Origin: Hyperoodon ampullatus
Lineage: Eukaryota; Chordata; Mammalia; Artiodactyla; Ziphiidae
DNA length: 64,000 nt
Direction: 5' to 3'
Assembly (NCBI GenBank): GCA_949752795.1
Contig: OX457072.1
Location: 1,488,001 to 1,552,000 of the forward strand
In this document: positions 34,606-47,378 of the stretch, piece by piece
Layout of the letters: every line of letters begins with the position of its first letter
Position numbering within the stretch: position 1 is the first letter of the stretch
The notes under the pieces: generated by a model
Seen by the model: the letters and a program-made list of their open reading frames with translations, nothing else
The model's database searches: none
Told to the model about the DNA's origin: nothing
Program-made: the position numbers and the translations under genes

Positions 34606-34680
34606 GTTGCAAAGCAAGGTATAAGTTGACCATGCTGCGATTTGTCAACTGATACCTCTCTGCTTCTTCCTGAGTTTGTT
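34606..34680 (-). other. candidate coding exon (75 bp, phase 1/1)
   Basis: On the minus strand the acceptor (gctcaccttacccacag) ends at 34681 and the donor is CAAC then GTAAGT starting at 34605. The open frame reads EEAERYQLTNRSMVNLYLAL with basic and polar flanks, and stays open through both splice sites. Symmetric phase 1/1 and 75-bp length fit an internal exon. It lies 13 bases from a MER5A, whose sequence extends the same open frame by chance. The protein is not recognised. Confidence 0.35.
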
Positions 34681-36836
34681 CTGTGGGTAAGGTGAGCTGA
34701 CAGCAGTCACACTCCAGGCTACTAGGTGCTCTAAGGCCCTGCCCGAACTCCTGCGTGTGACATTTACGCAGCAGAACCGAACGCTCAATACATTTCAGGA
34801 GAGATTCAATTTTAGTATGAATATTGAATATTCTACGCACAAAAGACAGTGTCTTTACAAAAAAGCATAAAAATAAAAAGAGAAAAGATTTCAAATTGAT
34901 GTCAGTAGCAGACCTAAGAACTGAGGTTCTTTGACTCTTAATTCTAAATTCTTTCCTGAGTTAAGTTCTAATCTAGGCTGATTCTCCTCTAGAGAACATT
35001 TGAGTGAAGATTATTTTGTGAACAATGGGCAGCATTTGGTTACGTTGTGAGCATTTTCTATTTTTAAGATTAAATTATCCGTAACAGTTATTTGACAGCT
35101 TTCATACATTCGTTCATCAATTCAACAAGCGTGTATTGAGTACCCGCTACACACCATGGATATGGTTAAGATATAAATCTGCCTCTGTGCAGCCCGCAGT
35201 CCAGTGATTTGTAACTGGGTCTTTACAGGGGAAGGCCATGCTTTCTGCTTCTGATTCTTCCTAGAACAATTTTATATTTCACTGCATAAGATGATGTGTG
35301 TAGTGCAAAATTCAGCTATCAACTGTGCTTTGTAGTCATCACCTTCCTTGACTGAGGAGGTCAGTCAGAACAAAACTAGTAAAACTCATGTTTGATGTTT
35401 TCTGCTCTTCAAATTACAATTCAGATTGATTTTTATTCAGTGTGTCATATTAAATAATAAAGGAATATTTTGGATTATCTCCAAAAGATATATTTCTGTG
35501 TCACAAAATCAGATGGCTGCTGAAGCAACCAACCTGCTCTACTAAATTAAGGGACAATTGTTGTGTGCAATGAAAACTAAGTACGTACTGATTTAAGTCT
35601 CTGTTGACAACTTTGGTAGCATCAGTCAGGGGATGCCTGTTCCCAGTCTGCTGGAAATGCATAGCGCCAGTGGAACTGTTTCTCTTGAGGAAAGACATAA
35701 AGACTTGGCTATACCTAAGTAATATGTCATAATTCAAATGGACATTCTCTTCTGTTTGAAAACCTCAGAAAGGTATGGTCACAGCAGGTTCTCTTCTTAT
35801 TTTTTCCCCTAACATTTGCCAGTGTCTTTATCTTAAAGGTGTATTCTTTCAATACATCTTCTGCACCCTCTTGCAGATGTGTAAGCATGTTAACACATCC
35901 TAGCGACCCAGGTGGCAGAGCCTACCCATGTCATAGATCATCAGGCTGGTCCTTTGGGGCAAGAGCTGTTAGCAAGCCAGCATCCCAGGCCAAGTGAGGG
36001 GCTGCCACCTGTTCACTTCTGCAGCAGAGGAAGCAAGGTGGCCGGAGTGTCTGTAGGAAAAAGGTGGAGTGACACGATAATGAGAGTGAATTGTGCTTAG
36101 GTAGAATAGTGCAATTACATTACAAACGGCCCTTTGTTGCCCACAAGCCGTGCTGGGTTAGAGTACTTTCTAGATAAGCAGTTTGTTATTTTTTTCTTTT
36201 ACTGCTCTTTTTCCAGATTTTACCAGTTCAAAAGTTTTCTGTTTTCATCTGTCTTGCCATATGTCATAAATACTCGTTCTTTTTTAAAGCTGGAAGGTTT
36301 ATGGGACTTTTTGTCAAAAACATTAGGCTGTTTTTTTTTTAATATTAGGCTGTGATTTTCCAAGAAACAAAAGGCTCAGAGAAGTGTCAAACTGCCTGCA
36401 TTAAATGTAGCTGTTTGGCGATGGGAAGAAGACCAAAATTCTACTCTAAAAATTGTATTTATTCTCATTTTGTTTCATCAGAATCAACATTGTATGACAA
36501 GGGAGAGGCACGCTTTGCAGATTTTTATTAATCTTGAGACATGGAGCTCTTGGCCCTGGTTATTCCCACATGCCAGGTGAGCGGGCCATTTTTCAGTTCA
36601 TTCCCCAGAGTGCAATTTGGAAGAGTTTGGCAAATCACTTACTTTGCTGTCTTTGGCTAATTAACTGCAAATTGTTTTGAAAATCCCATGCATTTAACAC
36701 AGAACTATGAGGGGAACCCATTCTGGAGATGAGACCAGTGACACCAATTACTGTTAAACGTGTGTCCTCAATAAATTCGTCTATGATGACTGGACAGTAA
36801 AGGGCGGGGTCTCCACATCCCGCTGCGCCCACTTAC
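34681..36836. other. unrecognised sequence apart from a short L2 piece
   Basis: Apart from the L2 fragment at 35095-35225, no repeat or gene was identified. Confidence 0.3.
35095..35225 (-). mobile_element. L2 LINE 3-prime end fragment
   Basis: The blocks cattcgttcatcaattcaac, aagcgtgtattgagtacccg, ctacacaccatggatatgg and cctctgtgcagcccgcagtc match reverse-complement L2 terminus order. Confidence 0.65.
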
Positions 36837-36969
36837 CTCCCAGTGCTTACCAGACCCCGTGGAGTCCGAGACCATGGACATGGCTAAGTATGGCCGGATT
36901 GCTGAGAGCGGGCGGCCCAGGCCGGCCATGGATGTCCTGGCGAAAGTGCCGGGCTGCCTGGCACTCACT
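36837..36969 (-). other. candidate exon in a CpG-rich island-like patch (133 bp)
   Basis: The minus strand has a strong acceptor (ttttctgctctgctcag, ending at 36970) and a consensus donor GAG then GTAAGT (36836-36831). Only one frame is open across the 133 bp. The patch is much richer in G, C and CpG than its surroundings. The plus strand is also open here and contains the protein-like stretch ETMDMAKYGRIAESGRPRPA, so the coding strand is uncertain. A non-coding exon or regulatory CpG patch is equally possible. Confidence 0.3.
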
Positions 36970-38740
36970 CTGAGCAGAGCAGAAAATAGCAAAGAAAGGT
37001 TTTTGTGTCTGATTAGTTTTTTTTTTTTTTTTTTTTTTTTAAGAACAAAACCAGAAGCAGTTTGTTGTCCTCAGATTCTACTGGCCTGGGAGGTGGGGAC
37101 CTCTGGCTCAGCTCTCCTGTTCTCCGATTGGGAAATGGACTTCTGTTCTTTGGGCCTCAGTTATTACGCCTGTACAATAAGGAGCTTAGCCCCAATCCAC
37201 GTGACATTCTAATCACACTTTCCCTAAGGATTAAGGTGGCAAGCCTACAGGCATAGGCATAGGATTATTTTTGAGAATACAAATAAATTTGAAAAATACA
37301 AAGTTAATCATGCCTTTGTCTTACAGTGTGCTCATTTGCTTTATTTATCATATTAACAAAAGAGCTAAATCTGTACGATATTTCATATACCTATAAACAG
37401 GTAAAGTAAGCAATGATTGTAGTATTTGTCCATTAATTTTAAAGCAAAGCTTCATTTTTAACATTGAAAAAAATACTAAAATGTGATTCTACTTAGAAGA
37501 CTTTCCTTGTGGCTTAGATTCACCTTTTGTAATTTGAAAGCTTAATTTCTTCTCAGATACAACCAGGATGCTTACATTATTTTAGGTACCTTGTTAAAGC
37601 CTTTGAGTACTCTATCTTCCTATATTAATATAAAGATACAAATTCCTTGGTAGAAACATACATCAGTATAATTTATTTAAAATAGCTATTCTGGTTTCAG
37701 TGCTGTTTTCAGAAAGGGGTAGTTATCCTCTTTATAAAGTACATCACAAAACTCTAAGAGCTGAATCCATAAGATAAGGGTTTAGTGTTGTCCCTGGTAA
37801 CAAGATAAATGAATTATTACAATTTAATGAGTATCTTTTATGGAGGCCCTCTACTAATCGCTTTACACCTGGTATTCATTTGATGATTTAAAGATGAACA
37901 AGGTGGCACGAATGGAAGGCTAAGAAAAGCTTATATGACATTGTTGTGAACAGACCTCAGTCCTGCAAGTGAACAAGGTTTGCTTTCAAATGAAATTTTA
38001 TGCATTCTACATTTAATTAAATCTAGAAATGGCTTAAGAGAATTATAAAGCATAACAAAGTATGTTACTTTAGAATAACCACTAGAAACTCCATTTCCAG
38101 CCACTGCCCTAATTATGAATGGTTACAAGTATCCACTGTACATCAAGGAGTTAGAAGACATACCTATAGTTTATGTTGAGGTGGAAACATATTTCGCTCC
38201 ATGAGCCAAAATTTGTTAGAATCTCTCAGCAAAGAAAGGGTGCCAGTGACCAACTTGTTGTTTTAAATTTTGACAATATATTTAATTAAAGTCTGTTTTT
38301 AGAGAATCACCGCATTATGTTCCACTTTTACTCTTGCCCTTAAAATGTTTCATTGCATACCTTTTAATGTTAAATTTGTTTCATGAATTGATGAACCAAA
38401 AGCTGTGTTGTGACTATTATTTATGTGATTAAAAAGAAAATGTTATTTGTTTTCAACGGTGAAAAACTTGATGCTTTTGATTTTAAAATATTATTTATTT
38501 ATAAAATGTGCATCAGATTCCAATTTGATAAGTTCTTCCAGATATGAAAGATGGTGTACCAAAGTGGATACATTTTAGTTTAGATTTTAGAAAAAATTAG
38601 ATTCAGCATGCAAAGACAAAGAAATGTAAGTGTATGTGTATCTTTGACTTGAGTTTCTTTATTAATTTATATAACCCTCTTATTAACAGAAAGTTTTGTC
38701 TGCTGTCATGGCAGCAAAATTTGTCTATAATTTTATTTTT
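36970..38740. other. unrecognised AT-rich sequence
   Basis: Starts with a 24-base T run at 37017-37040 that is not attached to a recognisable SINE. The block ggcctcagttattacgcctg at about 37155 hints at a decayed MIR. Nothing else can be supported. Confidence 0.3.
37017..37040 (+). repeat. homopolymer T run
   Basis: Twenty-four consecutive T. If it marks an antisense retrocopy tail, the body to its right is not recognisable. Confidence 0.9.
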
Positions 38741-38935
38741 GGACTTTGTTTTAGTTACCTATTGCTGTGTATTAAACTAGCACAAACTTAACATCTTACA
38801 ATAACTTGTATTTATTTTCTCCAAGTGTCTGTGGGTCAGGAATCTGAGCGCAGCCTGCTGGGCCCTCTGCAGGGTGTTCTCGAGGTGTCATCCTAGGTGT
38901 TGGCCAGGGCTGGTGTCTCATCTAAATTTCTCAAT
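38741..38935 (+). mobile_element. unclassified interspersed repeat (LTR-like family)
   Basis: The blocks ttagttacctattgctgtgt, tctgtgggtcaggaatctga and ggtgttggccagggctggtg occur in this order in a widespread mammalian repeat. I recognise the pattern but cannot assign a subfamily name with confidence. Confidence 0.5.
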
Positions 38936-40338
38936 GCTGTTTCTGATCCTATTTGTTTGAGTTATTCACTCTGGACCTCTCTCTTTGAGCCAATTAGATA
39001 AGAAGGAATCAATTAATTTAAACCACTTAAAACCACATAAGTAAGAAAGATAAAGAGAATTCATTACAGTGCAGGAGTATGATATAGGAAGTGTTCTGAG
39101 AGACCCTAGAGGTGCCCCCAGGATTACAGAGAGCTGCAGACATAGCAACTGTTCAAGGAACACAACAACAAACAGCAAAGTGTGAGAAATAACACAGAAA
39201 TGTTTGTGGGGAGATCTCTTTCATTGCATAACTTTGAAAATGTTTTCAGCTCTAATAATTTTGGAGTTTAGACCAACAGATTTCAGACTAGTGAGAAGGT
39301 AAAGTTATTTTCAGGGTCTTCAGAAAACACACACTCTAAAGCCATCACCTAGCCTTGACATTGCCAACCCTCCTGGTCAAACAAGAGGACCCACTCCTAG
39401 AAAGTTAAGACTCTTGCAGGGTTTCTAATCATGACAGTCATCATTTTTGATGGTAATAATGACAGTTCCCTCTACCAGGATCATGGCTGTGATCTCCTCA
39501 GCATCTTTTTGGGGAGCCTGTCTTATCTCTACTTACTGCAGCTACTTATCCTTGGAGCCGTTGTGTGTGTGCAGAATCTAAGATGCTTTTGTTGGCTGAG
39601 CGTTTTTGCCTTTGTAAATGCATGCCGCTGTAATTTTGAATCCAAGCAGTCCCTCTCTTTTCTCACTCTACCATATTTAAAAGAATAAAAGTAACAAGGG
39701 GTAACACTGGAAGCTGGAGGATGGAGAAAATCTGGTAGTGATAGCGAGATACTGAGGAAAAGTAAATTTAGTTATTTGAAAAAATGAAAAAGGGTTTAGA
39801 GAGATGGATGGTGACAATGCAATACCCTGGTCTCCTATGGTCTGATGAATAATGTCATGGCCACCCAACACATTCACCATAGCCAGAAGGTAGGGGAAAG
39901 TCACCACAGCACCCTGGTGACCCAGGTCCTCCGAGATTTGTCATGCTGCTAGATGAACCTTCGGAATCACACTTGTGCATCCAGAATACATTGAATCTGG
40001 AGCAGGTATTTTTTAATCATATTCTTGAAAAATCTAAATTCCATAAAAACTTTATTTCAGAACAGGGTCAGATCCCACCTATTTCAGGGAAATATATCTG
40101 ATCATTTTTTAAGAGTATTTACATATATTTAGTAAAATGTTAACTCCCTCATAGTGTGTTAGCATTGTTTATGGTTTTCTTCAGATTTCTGTTTTCTCAT
40201 TGATCTTTAGCACCTCAGAGTGTCATTTAAATGACTGCAAACAAACATCAAATTGTAAGAATGTTTCTGTGTAATACAAGGTCATGTCCTTGTTCAGATC
40301 TAGGATGGGCGGCGTCCAGCATAAAACCTGTAATACTG
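38936..40338. other. unrecognised sequence
   Basis: No gene or repeat family recognised. Confidence 0.35.
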
Positions 40339-40377
40339 CGTGTGTGTGTGTGTGTGTGTGTGCGCACGTGTGTGTGT
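40339..40377 (+). repeat. (TG)n microsatellite with a CGCACG interruption
   Basis: About 11 TG units, then gcgcacg, then five more TG units. Confidence 0.95.
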
Positions 40378-41309
40378 CCATGCCCGTGTACTTAGAATTA
40401 TTTAAACGAGATTGGAGGGCAGGAGCAGATGAGTGTGGTGTGAGCTTACTAGTCGCATTGGGGAGTGACTTGACAACTTCAAGGAAGGATATTCTACTTG
40501 CTACAGTTAAAAAATGAACTGAGACATATTAAATATTTTAAGAATTTGTATGATCAAAAAATTGATTCCGTTCAGGCAGCACCAAACCTGAAGTGGTTAG
40601 GAGCCCTCCACCCACAGGGGCTGGGAAAGAAGCAGCAAAAGTGGAGGGAGGAAATTATGAGATCAGCTGTATAAGCCGTTGCCTTGTTTAGAAAAGCCTA
40701 TGGCTGTTTCTGATGGGTTACCCTTAGGTTTTGATTTCTTAACCTTGACGCATTTCAGGCTGAGATTTTGGTTTGCTTACGTAGGCTAGTAAGGCACTAA
40801 AGCCACCTCGGTCTGATGGCTCCCTTGTTTAATTAACTTAACTTTTCTCATTTTAGGGCTATAGCTTTTCCTGCTCATAACTCAATAACTTCAGTGAGAG
40901 AGACTGTTGATCATTAATTATTTTGAGCACATTGAGCAGGGCAGACATGAAAAAATATTTTATATTAAATAAGTGGTTTACCGAAAGAATCTTGAGCATT
41001 GGGAACAGGAAGAAAAAAGAGAAAAGAAATCTATAGATTCATACATTAATTATTGTAGAAAGTTTTGCCTGCAAATAAAATCTGTCTTAATGTTTTATGA
41101 AAAGGTCATGTTTAGTCATGCTTTTTTTCTATCTTATATTATATTTTCATTATTATATTATAATATTATTTCTACATCAAGAAGGAGAACAGATATAAAG
41201 AAGATAAGAAATAAAGAGACTGAGGGCAAATAAATTAAAATAAATGATATTGTTTTATACAAACTGCAAGTGGGTATGAACTGCTCTAACAATTAACAGT
41301 TTAATAAAT
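40378..41309. other. unrecognised AT-rich sequence
   Basis: No feature can be supported. An 86-residue open frame at 40973-41233 is lysine- and tyrosine-rich because of AT content. Confidence 0.35.
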
Positions 41310-42662
41310 AGCAGAATGATATATATCAGAATTTTAAAAATAAATAAAATAAACTCAAAATGGATTAAAGACCTAAATGTAAGGCCAGAAACTATCAAAC
41401 TCTTAGAGGAAAACATAGGCAGAACACTCTATGACATAAATCACAGCAAGATTCTTTTTGACCCACCTCCTAGAGAAATGGAAATAAAAACAAAAATAAA
41501 CAAATGGGACCTAATGAAACTAAAAAGCTTTTGCACAGCAAAGGAAACCATAAACAAGACGAAAAGACAACCCTCAGAATGGGAGGAAATATTTGCAAAT
41601 GAAGCAACTGACAAAGGATTAATCTCCAAAATTTACAAGCAGCTCATGCAGCTCAATATCAAAAAAAAAACAACCCAATCCAAAAATGGGCAGAAGACCT
41701 AAATAGACGTTTCTCCAAAGAAGATATACAGATTGCCAACAAACACATGAAAGAATGCTCAACATCATTAATCATTAGAGAAATGCAAATCAAAACTACA
41801 ATGAGATATCATCTCACACCAGTCACAATGGCCATCATCAAGAAATCTAGAAACAATAAATGCTGGAGAGGGTGTGGAGAAAAGTGAACCCTCTTGCACT
41901 GTTGGTGGGAATGTGAATTGGTACAGCCACTATGGAGAACAGTATGGAGGTTCCTTAAAAAACTAAAAATAGAACTACCATATGACCCAGCAATCCCACT
42001 ACTGGGCATATACCCTGAGAAAACCATAATTCAAAAAGAATCATGTACCACAATGTTCATTGCAGCACTATTTACAATAGCCAGGACATGGAAGCAACCT
42101 AAGTGTCCATCGACAGATGAATGGATAAAGAAGATGTGGCACATATATACAATGGAATATTGCTCAGCCATAAAGAGAAAAAAAAATGAGTTATTTGTAG
42201 TGAGGTGGATGGACCTAGAGTAAGTCAGAAAAAGAAAAACAAATACCATATGCTAACACATATATATGGAATCTAAAAAACAAAAAAAAAATGGTCATGA
42301 AGAACCTAGGGGCAAGACGGGAATAAACTCACAAACCTACTAGAGAATGGACTTGAGCATATGGGGAGGGGGAAGGGTAAGCTGTGACAAAGTGAGAGAG
42401 TGGCATGGACATATATATGCTACCAAATGAAAAACAGATAGCTAGTCGGAAGCAGCTGCATGGCACAGGGAGATCAGCTCAGTGCTTTGTGACCACCTAG
42501 AGGGGTGGGATAGGGAGGGTGGGAGGGAGGGAGATGCAAGAGGGAAGAGATATGGGGACATATGTATATGTATAACTGATTCACTTTGTTATAAAGCAGA
42601 AACTAACACCATTGTAAAGCAATTATACTTCAATAAAGATGTTATAAATAAATAAATAAATA
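41310..42662 (+). mobile_element. 5-prime truncated lineage-specific L1, sense
   Basis: The element holds the C-terminal part of ORF2, the full 3-prime UTR (gagatcagctcagtgctttg, the gggtgggagggagggag block, gattcactttgttataaagc, caataaagatgtt) and an A/T-rich tail of AAAT units ending near 42662. It belongs to the same young group as the pieces at 16.4 and 59.2 kb. The 5-prime junction lies in low-complexity AAAT sequence, so a TSD cannot be separated from tail sequence. It cannot move on its own. Confidence 0.95.
41340..42225 (+). pseudogene. L1 ORF2 C-terminal remnant, frameshifted
   Basis: The first part (41340-41702) translates to a typical L1 ORF2 segment with the landmarks [20 protein letters not shown] and [20 protein letters not shown]. 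After a frame change, 41894-42223 continues with the cysteine-rich CWWEC region, then [18 protein letters not shown] and the closing VVRWMDLE. An A homopolymer near 41659-41668 is a likely place for the frame loss. Endonuclease and reverse transcriptase domains are absent because of 5-prime truncation. Confidence 0.93.
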
Positions 42663-43424
42663 ACTTAGCAGTTAAATGCTTTCTTCACCAGAGAACTTGC
42701 TATAATGCTTTTAAGTTTCCCTGAGGCACTATGGTATGTATAGACCTTTAACTATTTGAACAAAGGTAATAACATCCAGAAGGATCTAAAAATATAATTA
42801 AATATTAGATGTCAATTAATACAAATAAATTGCAGTATTATTGATATTCTATAAATGCTCTCAGAAATGAGGAGAAAAATCCGCAGAAATGTGTCTGAAG
42901 AGGATCTTGGTTATATAAATGTATGTGTAGAATTGGAATAACTGCTTCCCTCCAGAAATAATAGCTTTAGGTTCTAGAGAGAATTTAATTGCATATGTAA
43001 AAAGGCAATTTTTTCTAAGCTCAGTGTCTACTCATGGCTTTGTTTTAAGATAGTGTTAATGTAGTTCTCAGGGAACGGAGACTCTCCAGGGGTTCTTGGT
43101 CCATACTTGCATTTGAATAAGCAGAGCACCCTAAGTGAGAACAGGTACTTACACACCTGTGTTTTCCTTGCTTTAATCACAGCTTCAGTTGCCTGCTGTA
43201 TAAGTTACTCTGAGGTGAGGGGAAATAAATGCATCCTGAGGAGAGCATTATATCTCTTTTGTGTTTCTTTCTTGTTGGCTTTGTTTTTAAGAAAACTCTG
43301 AAGAGTGAAAGATGTCTCAACTTGAATAGGTTTCTCTCTAGAATATCCATCCAGAGCTATCACCTTAGTATGAAGTGACATTTTTACAATTTACTCTTCT
43401 GGTTAATTTCTTTTTCTAGTGGAA
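42663..43424. other. unrecognised sequence between two L1 elements
   Basis: No repeat or gene recognised. Confidence 0.35.
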
Positions 43425-44300
43425 GAATGTTTTTAATTGGCATAAACATTGTGTAAGTTTAAGGTGAATAAGGTGATGATTTGATAGATTTATATATGAT
43501 CACCAATGTAGGGTAAGCTCATATCCATCACATCACTGAATTATTTCTTTTTTGTGGTGAGAACTTTTAAGATCTACTCTCTTGCACCTTTGAAGTATAT
43601 TGTACAGTACTGCTAACTATAAACACAGTAGTATGCATTAATTAGACCCCAAGAGTTTAGTCATCTTCTAAACTTTGATCAACACTTCCTCAATTCCCAC
43701 AACCCCCAGCCCCTGGTAACCACCATTCCACTCTCTGTCTGTATGAGTTTGGCTTTTTCAGATTCCATGTATAAGTGATAACATACAGCATTTCTTTCTC
43801 TGACTTACCTCACAGCATAATGACCTCATGGACCATCCATGTTGTTGCAAATAGTGGATTTCCCTATTTCTCGTGGCTTAATAATAGTTCATTGAATATA
43901 TAAAAAATCTTCTTTATTCATCCATTTATGGACACTTAGGAGGGTTCCCTGTCATGGCTATTGTGCATAATGCTTCAATAAATATGGGGTATCCTGTTAT
44001 CCTGTTTACATTTCATTTGGATACACACCTCAAAGTGGGATTGATGGATCATATTGTAGTTCAATTTTTATTTAAAAATTAACATTTTTAATTTTTACCC
44101 TCCATTTATTTTCCATAGTGACTGAACTAATTTACATTCCCACCAACAATCAACAAGGATTCCCGTCTCTGTACTCTGGCACACACTGGTTATCTCTGGT
44201 CTTTTTTATAATAGCAGTTCCAACAGGTGTGAGGTGATATCTCATTGTGGTTGTGATTTGCATTTATCTGATCATTAGTGATGTAATTACTCTTGTGTAA
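43425..44300 (-). mobile_element. old L1 fragment, antisense
   Basis: The left end is L1 3-prime UTR (gtaagtttaaggtgaataag, gatcaccaatgtagggtaag). It continues with gattccatgtataagtgata, catggaccatccatgttgtt, gattgatggatcatattgta, ttccatagtgactgaactaa and gtgaggtgatatctcattgt. Collinear reverse-complement ORF2 end, moderately diverged. Confidence 0.88.
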
Positions 44301-44460
44301 GGACTTACTAATGCCATTTTATTAATTATTTTCAGAATATTTTGTAGTATAAATTGTTCCTTTTTTTTCTTCTTATGATGCCTCCCTTTGTGAGTTGGTG
44401 ATTTTCCACAAGGTAATTGCAATTAGCTGTAATTAAAAATGCGTTAGCATATTGAGTAAT

Positions 44461-44720
44461 AACTAGATGGAGATAGATGTATAGAAAATAGATATAGGGA
44501 TAGATAAATAGATATGATATAGAGCTAGATGATAGAGATAGATAAATAGATATAGATGAATAGATAGATAGCAAGAGGTAGATCTTGATATATGTAGAGA
44601 TAGATAAGTCATATGTATGTATATGGTTATAGGTACATATGTGTTTTACATATATGTACATGTGTTTATATATATGGTTGTATATATAGTGTGTACTATA
44701 TATAGTTATATATAAATAAG
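44461..44720 (+). repeat. imperfect GATA/TATA microsatellite tract
   Basis: Many agata and gatagata units with substitutions give way to tatat and tacata sequence near 44600-44710. A 109-residue minus-strand frame rich in Tyr, Ile and Ser is a translation of this tract and not a gene. Confidence 0.9.
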
Positions 44721-46239
44721 AAGCTTTTTGCTAAAATAGGCTTTCTGTCAATTTCTATTCTTTAAGAAAATAAACTTAGTAGCACAGTAGAATCTCTGTC
44801 TCTGTCTACCACTTATATATGCATCAAGCATTTTCACATCTACTTGCCAGATATAACACCCCCAAAACTTTTCTCTTTCCTCTTTGTGCTCTTCTACATT
44901 GAATAAAAAAGCTGAAGACATTTTCATCCAAATAATTGAAAACAGATAAAGGTTACATTCTTCAACCAGCCAGACTTGGATAAGGCAGCGAATAGAGGCA
45001 GCTCAGATAAGAGGAAAAGATAGCTTGAAGGTTCCTTCTAGAAATGTTCTAAATTGGCCCGTTACCAATCATGACAAGTTTGTTCTTTAACATCGTGCAT
45101 TTCAGTTTTTATAAACTGTTCTATGAAAAACTGTCATTCAGTTTTCATAAGGACCTCATACCCTCAGTAATTCTAAGAACATTGCATAGATAAACAACTA
45201 GATATCCAGCAAAACAGCAAATGAAGTTTCTATCCTGGCCTTCTGACTACTATCTCAGTACTTTTTCTTTGACACTTGGTCAAAGACTCTTGCAGATATT
45301 GGTCAAGTCAGGTGAGGTGTTCTAAGATTTTATAGAAGTAATTTACTAGTACAGTCCACCAACTACAGCATCAGAAATAATAAGGACATTAGAATAAACA
45401 AGAGAATTTTTTGTATTGAGCTCATGGAACTCCTGAAATGAACTCCAGTTAATCACCTTCATATATTTTGGTGGATAAAGATCTGTACGCAAGTTACTGA
45501 TATTAAAATTTTATCTCAAGATGTAAGTGAACCACACTTTTCGTTAAAATTGTTGTTTTAATAACATGTTTGTTGTTGGTAAATTCTGAGCTTTTAGGAA
45601 GAATCTACTCACTTCCTCTACATATGCTTTTGGTTATCATTGGGTTTATTATCTGATTTACATCTTTTCATTACACCTTTTCTAGTATGGATTTTTGAAA
45701 TTTAATAATGTGATAATTTAAAATCTGCAGGAAGCATGTGGATAACAGCTGTCTATTCAGTGGAACCATGAGAGGCGAATGGGTGACGCAGGGAACATTG
45801 TTTTCTAACCATAATTTAATGATGCAAGTCATCGTAACTGAATTACTTTTCTGACTCTTCCAATACTATGGAAAAAATGTGGAAGACATATAATATTTAA
45901 TTTACTTCAAATTGAATGTCAGTGTGTTTTTATCATTTAAAGAAACTTAGATATGTACTTTCAATAAATTATATGCATTGTACCTGTAACATAAATCATA
46001 TTAAGTGAAAAAGAAAAATTCCAAATCCAAGAATTTTTATCCCCTGTATGAGAATATCTTTAGAATTTTTACCTAGGATCCCATTTCCTTTATCTTAAGG
46101 TTTGCATATACATAATTAGATTTTGTATTGCCAGATAACTCTCCAGAATGGTGAACCAAACTATTACTGTGGAGAAAAAAAAAAATTCTACTTCACTATG
46201 TCCTATTATCTTTATTGCTTTTTCTCCCATATTAAGGTT
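44721..46239. other. unrecognised AT-rich sequence
   Basis: No feature can be supported. Confidence 0.35.
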
Positions 46240-46520
46240 TTCAATGCATCTCATTTAAAACTTTGAACATAAAGTTATGTGGGGACACGGTGTTTTTTCC
46301 CGTAGTTGTAGAACTTTTCCTAATATTATCTGCTCTACAATAAGTTTTTCTGATTGATTTTGGTGGCATCTTGATTTATATATTTAGTTGCAACTCATAA
46401 ATTGATCCATCTTAAATCTCCTTATTGCATTCCTTTGGTGTCCGGAGCCGTACCAGCACCACTGTGTTTATTTCTTTGATTTTGCAGTGTTTCTATGTGC
46501 TTGTTTTCTGTTCAGGGTGA
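46240..46520 (-). mobile_element. possible very old L1 fragment
   Basis: The block ccgtaccagcaccactgtgt and the preceding T-rich sequence resemble reverse-complement L1 (gtaccagtaccatactgttt) only weakly. Listed for completeness. Confidence 0.25.
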
Positions 46521-47135
46521 GCCCCGCGTCAGGTGGCAGCACACCCCACACGGCACGGTGGTCAGCTCTCCTGTTTGCTGCCCCTGCACCAGGCAAGTCC
46601 TCGTGTCAGTAACTGGCTTCAGACTATTAGAAAGAAACAGCATCTCCAGGTTAAACCTGCGGGCTCTGCAGGTGGGGAGGGGAAATCATGCACTTGGGCA
46701 GCTTGTCCTACCAGCAGTTGTTTTTCTGTGTCCTGAGCTGCTACTGATTATTTCTCTGGAAATGGGATGGCTAGTAATTTTACAAGACAGTACAGAACAA
46801 GTAGAACTGAATTAGAGATCTTCTGCATCCTCAATGTAATCTTCAGGCAGCTGCACAGCCCACTCTGGTTCTGCAGGCCCCTGCATCCTTCTTACTTCAG
46901 TGTTTCATAAGGTAAATCTGGTGCAGTCCCAGCCCTGCTAGTTTACTTTTGTGACAGATGATAGATATTAAGGAAGTGTTTATAATAGAAAATGAGACAA
47001 TTATCACCAGAAATATTAATATCATCAGCAAAGTATAGTAAAGCATCCATTTCTTCCTTTATGTCATATTTTTTTTAACTAACAATGTGAAGCTTCTAGA
47101 ACTTTTATTGAATAGTTTGAGAAGACAGCAAAAAC
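46521..47135. other. unrecognised sequence
   Basis: A GC-richer patch at 46505-46740 has an open frame of 106 residues without recognisable motifs. Confidence 0.3.
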
Positions 47136-47378
47136 AGCTATTAATGCTGCAATTCAGAGAATCAAAGGGTTCTTCTATGATCCCTTACTTTCCCCACAGC
47201 CCAAGTTATTATGACCTTGGATTTTCTGGTATCATAGTCATGAGGCGGTTCAGATCTGTCAGCAGAAAGTAAGGTAGAAAAGTGAAGGGATTTCAAAGCT
47301 AAACTGCCTGAGTTAATGTCTGTTTCCAACACTCAGTCATTGGGACCCTGGGGGCAAATTATTTTCATTTTGTTGAAA
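47136..47378 (+). repeat. left arm of a local inverted duplication
   Basis: This segment is the reverse complement of 48342-48591. The arms start at attaatgctgcaa and end at tcattgggaccctgg and the following aaatta-ttttcatt. The inner core from gttcttctatgatccc to gttcagatctgt differs at about two positions over roughly one hundred bases. One length difference follows (aagtaaggtagaa here against a longer block in the other arm), then near identity resumes. The arm includes a MIR 3-prime portion in minus orientation at about 47280-47378. Confidence 0.9.

Noticed and set aside
34460..34894. 144-residue minus-strand open frame taken as one gene
   Set aside because: About 45 residues of it are translated MER5A. 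Only the 75-bp splice-bracketed part is retained as a candidate.
44332..44661. 109-residue Tyr/Ile/Ser-rich open frame
   Set aside because: Translation of a GATA/TATA microsatellite.
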